DNA of 21,515 bases from SVFI01 sp045643145 (GCA_045643145.1 JAZUKG010000112.1:1-21515), one strand, 5' to 3'; positions 8,185 to 15,515 are shown, counted from the stretch's first letter. Numbers and translations are program-made. The notes: generated by a model from the letters alone, not told the origin.

Positions 8185-8196
8185 TTTTAAATATGC
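8168..8196 (-). promoter_or_regulatory. spoIVA: Probable sigma-E promoter of spoIVA
   Basis: On the minus strand GCATATT (8196-8190) matches the sigma-E -35 consensus in full. After 14 bases comes CATATACA (8175-8168), which matches the -10 consensus CATACAMT at six of eight positions. Transcription would start near 8161, in the hairpin loop. Known biology: spoIVA is a sigma-E gene in Bacillus. The assignment here is by inspection only. Confidence 0.5.
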
Positions 8197-8207
8197 AACA
8201 ATGCTTT

Positions 8208-8438
8208 TTATTTTTTCAGCATTCCTGTCAGAGAAGAAGCTACATCCTTTACCTTATCTGCAGTAAGCTTTGCCTTTACACCGTTTACAATAGCATCCAC
8301 CTGACCATCAGGAATGTCAATTCCTGTCAAATCCTCGAGAGTCTTTTCAGGATTCTCCTTGAACTTATCCATCATACTCGGATCATTTTTAATCTTTCCT
8401 ACGATTTCTTCAATCTTTTCTTTTGCATCAAAAGCCAT
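8208..8438 (-). CDS. Small soluble helical protein, 76 aa, unknown function
   Basis: ATG start with GGAGG eight bases upstream; TAA at 8208. The product is short, highly charged and predicted mostly helical: an N-terminal KEKIEEIVGKIKNDPSMMDKFKENPEKTLEDL, a GIDIPDGQVDAIVNGVKAKL hinge and helix, and a C-terminal KVKDVASSLTGMLKK. No signal peptide, cysteine or membrane segment. I do not know an established function. The general pattern (helix, xNPEKTLEDLTGID, helix) recalls Nif11-like leader folds, but no double-glycine cleavage site or core peptide is present, so I do not call it one. It lies 32 bases after the VWA gene and is followed by a terminator-like hairpin, so it is probably the third gene of the MoxR/VWA operon and could be a substrate or regulator of that pair. 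Confidence 0.82.
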   Translation of the reverse strand: MAFDAKEKIEEIVGKIKNDPSMMDKFKENPEKTLEDLTGIDIPDGQVDAIVNGVKAKLTADKVKDVASSLTGMLKK

Positions 8439-8470
8439 TTTGTCTACCTCCGCTGTGTCTATATAAAATA

Positions 8471-9679
8471 TTATTTGGTTTCCATTAATTTTTTCATTCC
8501 GTCATTCAAGCCGCTTACGGTCAGCTTATACATCGGTAAAAGCTGTTTAATAGCTGTTTCTGCTTCACGCCACGGTGCCCTGCCCGGAGCCATTTTCGGA
8601 TTCATCCAAACAATGCGTTTATAATGAGATTTCATCAGTTTTAGCCAATCCCAGCCGCTTAATCCGCCGTTTGGTCCGCGGTAATTACCGGTCACGGAAT
8701 AAAGCTCCTCCGGTGCCATTGCCGCATCTCCGACAATGATTACCTTGTAATCACTGTCCAGATTTCTAAACATCCAATCAGTATCTACCCAGTCGCCGTT
8801 TTCACATTCCGGAGTTTTATAAACCTTGGAATAAATACAGTTATGGAAATAATAACATTTTACATCCTTGAAATGATTGGATTTGTTTACAGTCTGAAAC
8901 AGTTCATTCACGAGTGATGAATACGGAATCATCGTTCCGCCTGAATCCATCAAAAGCAAAAGCTTCACTGCATTTCTTCTCGGTCGCATCATCTCAATCT
9001 GAAGCATACCGCCGTTATTACAGGTCTTATCAATAGTTTCATTGATATCCAGTTCCGTTTTCGGAACATCCAGCCTCGTAGAAAACTGACGAAGCTTTCG
9101 AAGTGCCATCTGAAACTGTCTGCTTTCCAAAACCCTGTCATCTCTAAAGTCCCTGAATTTTCTGGCTCCTACTACTTCAAAAGCAGATTGATAACCACTG
9201 GCACCGCCGACACGTACACCTCCGACATAATTACCTGAGTTACCAAATGGTGTACTACCTGTCGTTCCGATCCAAAAGCTACCGCCGTTGTGTTCCTCGG
9301 TCTGATCTTTCAATCTTTGCTTAAACCTGGTTTCGACCTCTTCTTTATCAATCTGATTATCATCACTTGTATGCTGATTTTCTTTTTTCAGTTCCATTTT
9401 TTGGAGCATTTCCGAAATCTCCGGCTTATCCAGCCAGCGCAGCATCTGCTGAGTGACCTCTTCATCTGCCTGTGCTCCCTTGAATACCTCCTCAAAGGCG
9501 GTATCGAATTTATCAAAATCCGTCTCACTTTTCACTAAAATCATGCGCGCCACATAGTAAAACTGTGTCAGCTGACTACCGCACAGGCCTCTGTCAAGCG
9601 CATCCACCAGTGTAAGCCATTCCGTAAGACCGACCTTTAATTCTTTTTCCCTTAAGGCATAAAAAAACTTTAAGAACAT
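8471..9679 (-). CDS. VWA domain protein, CoxE-like partner of MoxR ATPase
   Basis: A 402-aa protein of the CoxE-like VWA family. The N-terminal part (1-95) is helical (FYALREKELKVGLTEWLTLVDALDRG, typical of these proteins). A charged linker (about 95-130) and a Gly-rich patch (132-162) follow. The VWA fold starts at about 235, with a metal-site motif DSGGTM at 245-250 in place of the classical DxSxS. D318 (VGDAAMAPEEL) and the C-terminal IVWMNPKMAPG complete it. No signal peptide, so it is cytoplasmic. Such proteins bind the AAA+ ring of the neighbouring MoxR ATPase and are thought to present client proteins or insert cofactors. The client is unknown here. ATG start with GAGGAAG upstream, 15 bases after the MoxR gene. 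Confidence 0.87.
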   Translation of the reverse strand: MFLKFFYALREKELKVGLTEWLTLVDALDRGLCGSQLTQFYYVARMILVKSETDFDKFDTAFEEVFKGAQADEEVTQQMLRWLDKPEISEMLQKMELKKENQHTSDDNQIDKEEVETRFKQRLKDQTEEHNGGSFWIGTTGSTPFGNSGNYVGGVRVGGASGYQSAFEVVGARKFRDFRDDRVLESRQFQMALRKLRQFSTRLDVPKTELDINETIDKTCNNGGMLQIEMMRPRRNAVKLLLLMDSGGTMIPYSSLVNELFQTVNKSNHFKDVKCYYFHNCIYSKVYKTPECENGDWVDTDWMFRNLDSDYKVIIVGDAAMAPEELYSVTGNYRGPNGGLSGWDWLKLMKSHYKRIVWMNPKMAPGRAPWREAETAIKQLLPMYKLTVSGLNDGMKKLMETK

Positions 9680-9694
9680 ATATGGTCTTCCTCA

Positions 9695-10504
9695 CTATAC
9701 GTAATGCTTTACGGTCTCAAGATCCTCATCTTTTTTTACAACGACTCCTACAAAAGGAAGCTCGCTGCGAATCTTATCTGCAGAAATACCTGCAATCTGC
9801 AGTGCATTGATCCAGTCAATCAGTTCTGAAGTACTTGGTTTTTTACGAACCTCTCTCATACCTCTGATTTCATAGAAAGTATCCATAGCATTCTTTAATA
9901 AATTGTCATCTACATTTGGGAAATGTACACGCACGATTTCTTCCATCAAAGCTTCATTTGGGAACTCGATATAGTGGAAAATACAACGACGCAGGAATGC
10001 ATCCGGTAATTCCTTTTCTGCATTGGATGTAATGATTACGATTGGTCTGTGCTTTGCCTTGACAGTTCTCTTGGTTTCATGGATATAAAACTCCATCTGA
10101 TCAAGCTCCCACAACAAGTCGTTTGGGAACTCAAGGTCTGCCTTATCAATTTCATCAATTAACAGAATAACCTGCTCATCACTTTCAAAAGCCTCTCCCA
10201 GTTTACCCAGCTTGATATAGCGTGCAATATCATCTACACCTTCTTCACCAAACTGACCATCATACAAACGCTGAATGGTATCATACATATACAGACCATC
10301 CTGTGCCTTGGTAGTCGATTTAATATTCCAAATGACCAGCTTTTTGCCAAGTGATTTGGCAACTGCCTGTGCTAACATCGTTTTACCGGTACCCGGTTCC
10401 CCCTTTACTAATAACGGCTTTTGAAGCGCCATGGCTACATTCACACTTGCCAATAATTCTTCACTTGCCACATATTCTGTCGTTGACTGAAATTTATTTT
10501 CCAT
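9695..10504 (-). CDS. MoxR-family AAA+ ATPase
   Basis: A 269-aa single-domain AAA+ ATPase. Walker A GEPGTGKT is at 35-42, Walker B LLIDEIDKAD at about 114-122, sensor-1 N161 in ITSNAEKELPDAFLRRC, and the paired arginines R172-R173 are candidate arginine fingers. MoxR ATPases work as hexamers with VWA partners as chaperones in assembling or activating protein complexes. The start is ATG 10504, with GAAAGGA six bases upstream. An in-frame TTG 15 bases earlier would overlap the Shine-Dalgarno. First gene of a cassette with the VWA protein (15-base gap) and the 76-aa protein, so these very probably act together. No convincing promoter could be read in the 99 bases upstream. Confidence 0.92.
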   Translation of the reverse strand: MENKFQSTTEYVASEELLASVNVAMALQKPLLVKGEPGTGKTMLAQAVAKSLGKKLVIWNIKSTTKAQDGLYMYDTIQRLYDGQFGEEGVDDIARYIKLGKLGEAFESDEQVILLIDEIDKADLEFPNDLLWELDQMEFYIHETKRTVKAKHRPIVIITSNAEKELPDAFLRRCIFHYIEFPNEALMEEIVRVHFPNVDDNLLKNAMDTFYEIRGMREVRKKPSTSELIDWINALQIAGISADKIRSELPFVGVVVKKDEDLETVKHYV

Positions 10505-10603
10505 ACTCGTTCCTTTCAATTTTACATTCTATTAAAATGATTTCATAAGTAGTTTAATGATACAACAAAGTGACCTTAAACACAAGAAAAACAAAGGGAT
10601 ACG

Positions 10604-11014
10604 CTAATACTGCGTCGGTAAATCCGTTATATCATACAGCTTCATAAATCTCTGTTTTTCCTCTTCACTGCGAAGCACCATAACCTCTGTAAAATGTCCG
10701 GTTTTCTTGTCCTTAAAACCGGCCACCTTTTCCCCTGTACAAATAGATGCTTTAATTACCGCTGTCTGATTTTCTCTGTCAAACGGAATTGTCTCAGTCA
10801 GCGTTTTTTCATAAAATGGAGTCTCACCGTTGTCCTGTCGCATCTCAATTGCAAAAATGACCGCAAAGGCCAAAAGCACCAATGCTCCCGGAATACACAA
10901 CTGCCAGAAAAAATCGCCTTTTATCAGCCAACCGGCCACAGGAAGCACCACCATCAAGCCGATTCCTATTGTCAGCATCTGTCCTCCAAAATGAATGGAA
11001 TTAATCTTCTTCAT
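10604..11014 (-). CDS. Small membrane protein with two transmembrane segments, unknown
   Basis: A 136-aa protein starting at ATG 11014, with GAGAGG six bases upstream. It has two hydrophobic segments at about 10-31 and 37-57, then a soluble tail of about 75 residues (PFYEKTLTETIPFDRENQTAVIKASICTGE), probably cytoplasmic and beta-rich. No enzyme motif was recognised. A frame opening at TTG 11059 would place a perfect hairpin inside the gene, so I reject that start. It lies 89 bases downstream of another small membrane protein gene and may form one expression unit with it and the esterase gene. An 11-bp perfect stem-loop sits just upstream of its Shine-Dalgarno. Confidence 0.75.
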   Translation of the reverse strand: MKKINSIHFGGQMLTIGIGLMVVLPVAGWLIKGDFFWQLCIPGALVLLAFAVIFAIEMRQDNGETPFYEKTLTETIPFDRENQTAVIKASICTGEKVAGFKDKKTGHFTEVMVLRSEEEKQRFMKLYDITDLPTQY

Positions 11015-11031
11015 CGTTTTCCTCTCTTTTT

Positions 11032-11056
11032 GCGTCGATTGTTCTACAATCGACGC
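11032..11056 (-). promoter_or_regulatory. Perfect 11-bp stem-loop in the leader of the 11014-10604 gene
   Basis: GCGTCGATTGT (11032-11042) is the exact reverse complement of ACAATCGACGC (11046-11056), with a 3-base loop. On the transcribed strand A-rich sequence and the Shine-Dalgarno GAGAGG follow, not a T-run, so it is not an ordinary terminator for either strand. It could be an operator dyad or an mRNA leader structure. Confidence 0.55.
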
Positions 11057-11103
11057 CATTCACTGTTTTCATATACTACTTGACACTTGTCTGCCTATAT
11101 CAA

Positions 11104-11559
11104 TTATTCCAAATTATGTTCCTTGATGTATCGCATTGCTTTTCTCTCTTCCTGTTTTTCCATCAGGCAGACAAATAAAATTCCTATTAACAGAATACCT
11201 GCCATTTCTAGAAACGAGGATAAAATCAAACGTTCCTTCACCCATAAAACAAAAATACTGAGTACAACCGCCATCAGGGAAAAAATCAGCCAAAATCTGA
11301 TATTTATCTTCTTTTCTTTATCCTGATATTTTGTATATTTTCCATCCTGCCCTTTGATATATCTGTACTCGTAATAACTTCCGCCTCCCTTTGAGCGGTT
11401 CATTTGGTACATATAAATTGTCAAAAGCTTTCCGTTCTTTTTATGATACATGGGATGCTTTTTTTCTTTTACTTTTTCTACAGCTAAAATACCAAAAAAG
11501 GCAATTGCCAGAAAGCCTAGCAAAAAGGCTATGATAAAAATAAAATAGACAATTGTCAT
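11104..11559 (-). CDS. Membrane protein with three transmembrane segments, unknown
   Basis: A 151-aa protein with hydrophobic segments at about 3-27, 88-106 and 112-132. They are separated by a basic, Tyr- and Gly-rich soluble loop (residues 28-86, including SKGGGSYYEYRYIKGQDGKYTKYQDKEKK). No catalytic motif was recognised. ATG 11559-11557 is preceded by GGAGGAGG nine bases upstream. The gene begins one base after the TAA of the putative esterase gene, so the two are cotranscribed and probably translationally coupled. The function of the pair is unknown. The basic tail after the third segment (KQEERKAMRYIKEH) points to a cytoplasmic C-terminus. Confidence 0.78.
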   Translation of the reverse strand: MTIVYFIFIIAFLLGFLAIAFFGILAVEKVKEKKHPMYHKKNGKLLTIYMYQMNRSKGGGSYYEYRYIKGQDGKYTKYQDKEKKINIRFWLIFSLMAVVLSIFVLWVKERLILSSFLEMAGILLIGILFVCLMEKQEERKAMRYIKEHNLE

Positions 11560-11560
11560 A

Positions 11561-12259
11561 TTATATAGCCTCCTCCAAAGTCAATATCCATGTAATCCCC
11601 TTTTCCATTCTCAGCTGCGTCTGTTCAAAATGTCCGCCTTTATTCATATCCATATGAAGCATATCTGTGTTAGGATCTTGCAACAAAATTTGATACTGAC
11701 GATTCATATTATCTTCCACCATTCTCATCAATGGATGCTTGGTATTCTTTTCTTTGTCTCCCAGACTGAGATATACTCTGCTTTTCTTTATCAGCGAATG
11801 CTCTGTCAGATACTTTGTCCAGTCCGGATACCATACAGAGCCGGAACAACAAACTGCTCCGTCAAAAGAATCGCACTCATACAGACTCCATAGAGAAAAC
11901 AGTCCGGCGAGCGAATAACCTGCTATATAAAGCTTTGATGCCTTTGCGTATTCTCTGATTTTAGGTATCACAGTTTCATTCATACTGTCTAAAAACTTTT
12001 TGCCGTTTCCCGGAAAACTTCTCCCATTAAAATTAGCCTCTGCTTCCCAAGGGGTTAAGTTTGAATCCCAATCCTTTACACAAAGCTCACAAAAAGTAAA
12101 TGGACTTTTCATACTATGTGAAAGACTCATCTCAAGTTGTAGCCCTGCATCACCAAAATGGTCATTTGAAATATATAAAATAACCGGACCACACCACCGA
12201 TCTGATAAAAGGCGTAAACTGTATTCGTTTGTTTCCACTAATAGTTTTGTTTCTTTCAC
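11561..12259 (-). CDS. Putative alpha/beta-hydrolase esterase (esterase D-like family)
   Basis: From GTG 12259 the protein has 232 aa. The nucleophile elbow is GYSLAG with S116. D168 (YLSLGDKE) and H210 (NKGGHFE) are in the order and spacing expected for the acid and base of the triad. NLTPWEAEANF (68-78) and the GSVWYPDW loop resemble the putative-esterase family that includes ferri-siderophore and enterochelin esterases. No signal peptide, so probably cytoplasmic. The substrate cannot be read from sequence. The GTG has AAGGG six bases upstream and lies after a stem-loop. The alternative ATG at 12313 would add 18 residues and put the stem-loop in the coding region. It is followed one base later by a membrane protein gene. 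Confidence 0.75.
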   Translation of the reverse strand: MKETKLLVETNEYSLRLLSDRWCGPVILYISNDHFGDAGLQLEMSLSHSMKSPFTFCELCVKDWDSNLTPWEAEANFNGRSFPGNGKKFLDSMNETVIPKIREYAKASKLYIAGYSLAGLFSLWSLYECDSFDGAVCCSGSVWYPDWTKYLTEHSLIKKSRVYLSLGDKEKNTKHPLMRMVEDNMNRQYQILLQDPNTDMLHMDMNKGGHFEQTQLRMEKGITWILTLEEAI

Positions 12260-12276
12260 TGTTTTCCCTTTCTTCT

Positions 12277-12297
12277 TGTCTCGGTTATGTCGAGACA
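12277..12297 (-). promoter_or_regulatory. 7-bp stem-loop just upstream of the esterase Shine-Dalgarno
   Basis: TGTCTCG (12277-12283) pairs exactly with CGAGACA (12291-12297) around a 7-base loop. On the transcribed strand it is followed by A/G-rich sequence and the AAGGG ribosome-binding site, with no T-run. It lies between the terminator of the upstream operon and the GTG start, so it should be near the 5' end of the esterase mRNA or act as an operator. Confidence 0.4.
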
Positions 12298-12326
12298 GTA
12301 CGCCGGCTTTCATTTAATACCTAAGA

Positions 12327-12358
12327 AAAAAGATATCTATATGAGTAGATATCTTTTT
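12327..12358 (-). terminator. Rho-independent terminator after the diguanylate cyclase gene
   Basis: A perfect 13-bp inverted repeat (12327-12339 with 12346-12358) has a 6-base loop and ends in six T on the minus strand. It lies 12 bases past the stop of the GGDEF gene. The stem is AT-rich but long. Its symmetry allows it to work on both strands, though no plus-strand gene is present. Confidence 0.8.
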
Positions 12359-12370
12359 ATCTGCATTATT

Positions 12371-13480
12371 CTAGCTAACTACCTGATTCTTTCCGTTTTT
12401 CTTGCCGAAATACATCTTTTGATCTGCCATATCAACCAGTGTACGCATCTGAATTCCTGTTTGATATTCTGCAATACCCAGTGTGGCAGTTACAGAAAAA
12501 TCTGTATCTCCTGCATGATATACCTGCTTTTCAATATCTGTACGGATACGCTCTGCAACCGTCGCATAGTCATCCTCACTACCATGAATCATAATCAAAA
12601 ATTCTTCACCGCCCCATCGGCAGAAATAATCATTTTCACGAAGATTATTTCTCATATGTGAAGCGATTTGTATCAATACCTGATCTCCGATTACATGTCC
12701 ATAGGTATCGTTTACATGCTTAAAGTCGTCAATATCCAAAATAATCAGACCAAATTTCATATGTGCATCATTTTCAATTTCATGCGTAATAATCTGATTA
12801 AAGCTTCGACGATTCAAGGCTTTGGTAAGCGGATCCTTGGATGCGATTTCACCCAGTCTCGAATTTTCATCATTTAACATTCCCTGAATATACCGAACCT
12901 CCAACGCAAAGAAGGCTGAAAAAGCTAAAAGCAAAAGAACCGATACCATAATATTCAAATAATGGAAAGTCAGTCTTAATCTCAAAATCTCTTCTCCGAT
13001 GAAAATCGGCTGAATCACGGATTGCAGTACATCTACCAGTACATATAAAATTGCTACGATTATCGTTGATATACTGGGAATCATACTGATTCTGTATTTA
13101 TTCTTTTTGGATTTCGTCGGCCAGGTATGTGCCAGATAAAATGCACCCGGAATCAAACACAAGGTATATAACATAAAGTCATACCCCTGTCCAAACATAA
13201 TACTGGTTATAGATGCATTAACCTCAACCTCGAAAAAAGCAGCTATAAATAACAACTTATACTTTTCCCTAACAGCTAACACACTTCCCAAAAAAACATA
13301 AAATAAGGTTGCCAGCAAATTGACGATGAAAAATGGAGTAACTCCTCCGACCAGCATCAAAATCATAAATACAAAATGCGTAATACCGCACCCAATACAT
13401 AATATCTGATACTTTACATGATTTTCAATCGCCCTGGTGCTCATAAAAATTTGTCGTATGATATGTATCGTTTCTTTCAT
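12371..13480 (-). CDS. Membrane-bound diguanylate cyclase (GGDEF)
   Basis: Makes cyclic di-GMP from two GTP. The N-terminal ~200 residues hold about six hydrophobic segments (roughly 28-47, 50-70, 76-95, 101-118, 133-155, 173-195), forming a membrane sensor of unknown ligand. The cyclase domain begins at DPLTKALNRRSF (216-227), contains the metal- and base-binding LDIDDFKHVNDTYGH (248-262), and has an intact GGEEF active site at 290-294. An RxxD inhibitory site (REND, 281-284) lies exactly five residues before GGEEF, so product feedback is expected. ATG 13480 follows AAGGGG by eight bases. The gene starts 20 bases after the MATE gene and ends in a terminator, so it is the second gene of a two-gene operon. 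Confidence 0.93.
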   Translation of the reverse strand: MKETIHIIRQIFMSTRAIENHVKYQILCIGCGITHFVFMILMLVGGVTPFFIVNLLATLFYVFLGSVLAVREKYKLLFIAAFFEVEVNASITSIMFGQGYDFMLYTLCLIPGAFYLAHTWPTKSKKNKYRISMIPSISTIIVAILYVLVDVLQSVIQPIFIGEEILRLRLTFHYLNIMVSVLLLLAFSAFFALEVRYIQGMLNDENSRLGEIASKDPLTKALNRRSFNQIITHEIENDAHMKFGLIILDIDDFKHVNDTYGHVIGDQVLIQIASHMRNNLRENDYFCRWGGEEFLIMIHGSEDDYATVAERIRTDIEKQVYHAGDTDFSVTATLGIAEYQTGIQMRTLVDMADQKMYFGKKNGKNQVVS

Positions 13481-13500
13481 CTAATTCCCCTTAAATGTAT

Positions 13501-14874
13501 CTATCCTCGCTTTTCCAGGCTATTTAAAGTATGCGTCAGAATACCAAAGGAGATCGCTGCACACAGCAGCTCTTCTGCCGGTTGTGCATGAATCAATCCA
13601 TCGTATCCCCACATTCTGTTAAACAACAGCAAAAACGGAATATACAATACTAACTGACGTATCACTGTAATACTAAATGCATACAGTGGTTTTCCAATCG
13701 CGTTATAGGTATTTCTGGTCAGCGAAGTTACGCTGACAAATGGTAAAATAAGCATTGCAGCACGCAGAGTCTTGGCTCCGATTCGAATAACCTCCTCAGA
13801 AGCTGTAAACAAACCAATCAGGAACGGCGCTCCAAAACCAAACAATGCAATTACAAACAATTCAATCAGCGTAGTAACCAAAATACCGGCTTTTACCAGC
13901 TGTTTCATTCGCTGATAATTTTTTGCACCGTAATTATATCCCATAAGCGGCTGACAACCTGCTGCAAAGCCTTGATAAATATAATTACCAAAACTCATAA
14001 TTTTGCTCGAAACACCCATAGCTGCCACAGTCAATTCTCCATATCCGGCTGCCAGATTGTTGTTTACAATCATCGCTGCTGTAGTGAAAAACTGCTCCAA
14101 TGTATGCGGAATTCCGACCCACATTATTTCACCGATGATTTTTTTATCCAAATGCATCAGCTTTTTTGCCGGTCTGAGTAACGTTTTCTTTCTCAAATAA
14201 AAGTAGAGAAAAACCAGTACTCCTATCACATTTCCGAGTACCGTCGCAATCGCAGCTCCCTTTATCTCCAGCTTAAAACGAAAGATAAAAATCGGATCCA
14301 AAATGATGTTTGCTATGGTACCGGCTAGCATTCCGATCATGGAATAGGTCGTGGAACCCTCGCTACGGAGCAGCTGTCCGATGGCATAATTTCCCATCGT
14401 AAATAATGCTCCCAGAAACATAATAAAGACATACTGCTTTGTAAATTCAAAAGTATTCTCTTTTGCCCCTAACAGGGTAACAATCGGCTGAATAAAGAAA
14501 ATACCGGCAAACGATAACACCACGGAACTGATTCCAATCAGTTCAAACCCAATGGTCAGCGTATGATTTGCCTGTTCCATTTCTCCTGCTCCGATACACC
14601 TGGCTATGTAAGATGCCCCGCCGTTACCTACGATTCCGGCTATCGCTACCAGTACCATCATGACCGGATAGGATAAATTAGTCGCTGCTAATTGATAATC
14701 ATTATGAAGAAGTCCGATGAAATAGGTATCTACCAGATTGTATACCACCATAAACAGCATTCCCATGGTTACCGGTACACCCATTTTTATCACTGCTTTT
14801 ATGGGTGTTTCCTCAGCCATAGTATAGATACGCTTATCATTTTTTGTCCCCGGATGTTTTACTTCTTCTGTCAT
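13501..14874 (-). CDS. MATE-family multidrug/organic cation efflux transporter
   Basis: A 457-aa, roughly 12-segment membrane protein. The first segments (IKMGVPVTMGMLFMVVYNLVDTYFIGLL) and AATNLSYPVMMVLVAIAGIVGNGGASYIARCIGAGE are typical of the MATE fold, and the second half repeats the pattern (GIPHTLEQFFTTAAMIVNNNLAAGYG). MATE proteins export cationic drugs or metabolites using H+ or Na+ gradients. The true substrate here is not known. ATG 14874, with GGAAG seven bases upstream, behind a probable promoter at 14914-14942. It is followed after 20 bases by the diguanylate cyclase gene. It is clearly divergent from the second MATE gene in this window (17853-16504), so the two are not a recent duplication. 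Confidence 0.92.
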   Translation of the reverse strand: MTEEVKHPGTKNDKRIYTMAEETPIKAVIKMGVPVTMGMLFMVVYNLVDTYFIGLLHNDYQLAATNLSYPVMMVLVAIAGIVGNGGASYIARCIGAGEMEQANHTLTIGFELIGISSVVLSFAGIFFIQPIVTLLGAKENTFEFTKQYVFIMFLGALFTMGNYAIGQLLRSEGSTTYSMIGMLAGTIANIILDPIFIFRFKLEIKGAAIATVLGNVIGVLVFLYFYLRKKTLLRPAKKLMHLDKKIIGEIMWVGIPHTLEQFFTTAAMIVNNNLAAGYGELTVAAMGVSSKIMSFGNYIYQGFAAGCQPLMGYNYGAKNYQRMKQLVKAGILVTTLIELFVIALFGFGAPFLIGLFTASEEVIRIGAKTLRAAMLILPFVSVTSLTRNTYNAIGKPLYAFSITVIRQLVLYIPFLLLFNRMWGYDGLIHAQPAEELLCAAISFGILTHTLNSLEKRG

Positions 14875-14913
14875 GATTACACTTCCAATTTATACAAATA
14901 TATATTACTCATT

Positions 14914-14942
14914 ATTGTACTACAAATTACTACTTAATACAA
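14914..14942 (-). promoter_or_regulatory. Probable promoter of the MATE/diguanylate cyclase operon
   Basis: On the minus strand TTGTAT (14942-14937) and TACAAT (14919-14914) are spaced 17 bases apart, about 40 bases upstream of the MATE start and just beyond the hairpin that ends the preceding gene. Confidence 0.45.
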
Positions 14943-14967
14943 TTAGCGCGACACCAGGCCGCGCTAA
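14943..14967 (-). terminator. GC-rich hairpin after the acidic orphan gene, probable terminator
   Basis: TTAGCGCG (14943-14950) pairs with CGCGCTAA (14960-14967) around a 9-base loop, 20 bases after the stop of the 15476-14988 gene. The T-tail on the minus strand is poor (TTGTATT), so termination may be partial. The first bases of the -35 element of the next operon follow immediately. Confidence 0.5.
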
Positions 14968-14987
14968 ACAATAAAAAACTATTTATC

Positions 14988-15476
14988 CTACAAATTTTTC
15001 CAAATTTGTAAATCCTCCATCCACTCATCTTCATCAAAGGAAGTATCATAGTTTTGATAAGCACTACTGTTCTTATAGCTCATACCGCCATCATCACTGG
15101 CCATATAATTCTCTACGATACCATCCTCATCGAGACTGTTTTTTGGCTTGTCCTCCAGCAATGTACCCAGTTTTTTAACCGGTGCCCACCAGTTTGTCGT
15201 AGTACGCTCCTCAACCGGTACATCCTTTCGGCGTTTTTTAATCAAATGTCCCTTGGAATCCAAGTATGATGACATTTTAAACATATCTTCCTTGAAATTA
15301 TCTCCTACATACATAAATGTCATGAAAATAAATTCATTAAGTGCAAAGTATTGCTGGTTACGAACACCGCACTGATATAAAAAGACCTGTGTTTCTTCCT
15401 CCATCTGCAAAGCCCCACGCAAAAATTCATCACGCTCCGACTCTACAATGTACATAATTTCTGCAACCTGTTTCAT
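14988..15476 (-). CDS. Acidic soluble protein, 162 aa, unknown function
   Basis: I do not recognise this protein. The N-terminal half (1-75) looks globular and helical, with aromatic stretches (VFLYQCGVRNQQYFALNEFIFMTFMYVGDNF). A basic patch KKRRKDVPVEERTT at about 79-92 follows, then NWWAPVKKL, and a long acidic, Ser/Asp/Glu-rich, probably disordered tail (about 105-160) ending EDEWMEDLQIWKNL. No signal peptide or membrane segment. The start is ATG 15476, with GGGG nine bases upstream. ATG 15491 is also in frame but lacks a Shine-Dalgarno. It has its own promoter (15516-15544) and a hairpin downstream, so it is a single-gene unit. The tail end DEDEWMEDLQIW resembles short linear docking segments in form only. 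Confidence 0.72.
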   Translation of the reverse strand: MKQVAEIMYIVESERDEFLRGALQMEEETQVFLYQCGVRNQQYFALNEFIFMTFMYVGDNFKEDMFKMSSYLDSKGHLIKKRRKDVPVEERTTTNWWAPVKKLGTLLEDKPKNSLDEDGIVENYMASDDGGMSYKNSSAYQNYDTSFDEDEWMEDLQIWKNL

Positions 15477-15515
15477 TATAAAATACCCCATGCTTAAAGT
15501 TTTTTTGCTGGTTAT

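Noticed and set aside
8208..8438. Nif11-like or other RiPP leader peptide
   Set aside because: The helix pattern is only loosely similar. There is no double-glycine cleavage site, no core peptide and no modification enzyme nearby.
11032..11056. Intrinsic terminator
   Set aside because: The stem is perfect, but neither strand has a T-run after it, and it lies a few bases before a Shine-Dalgarno.
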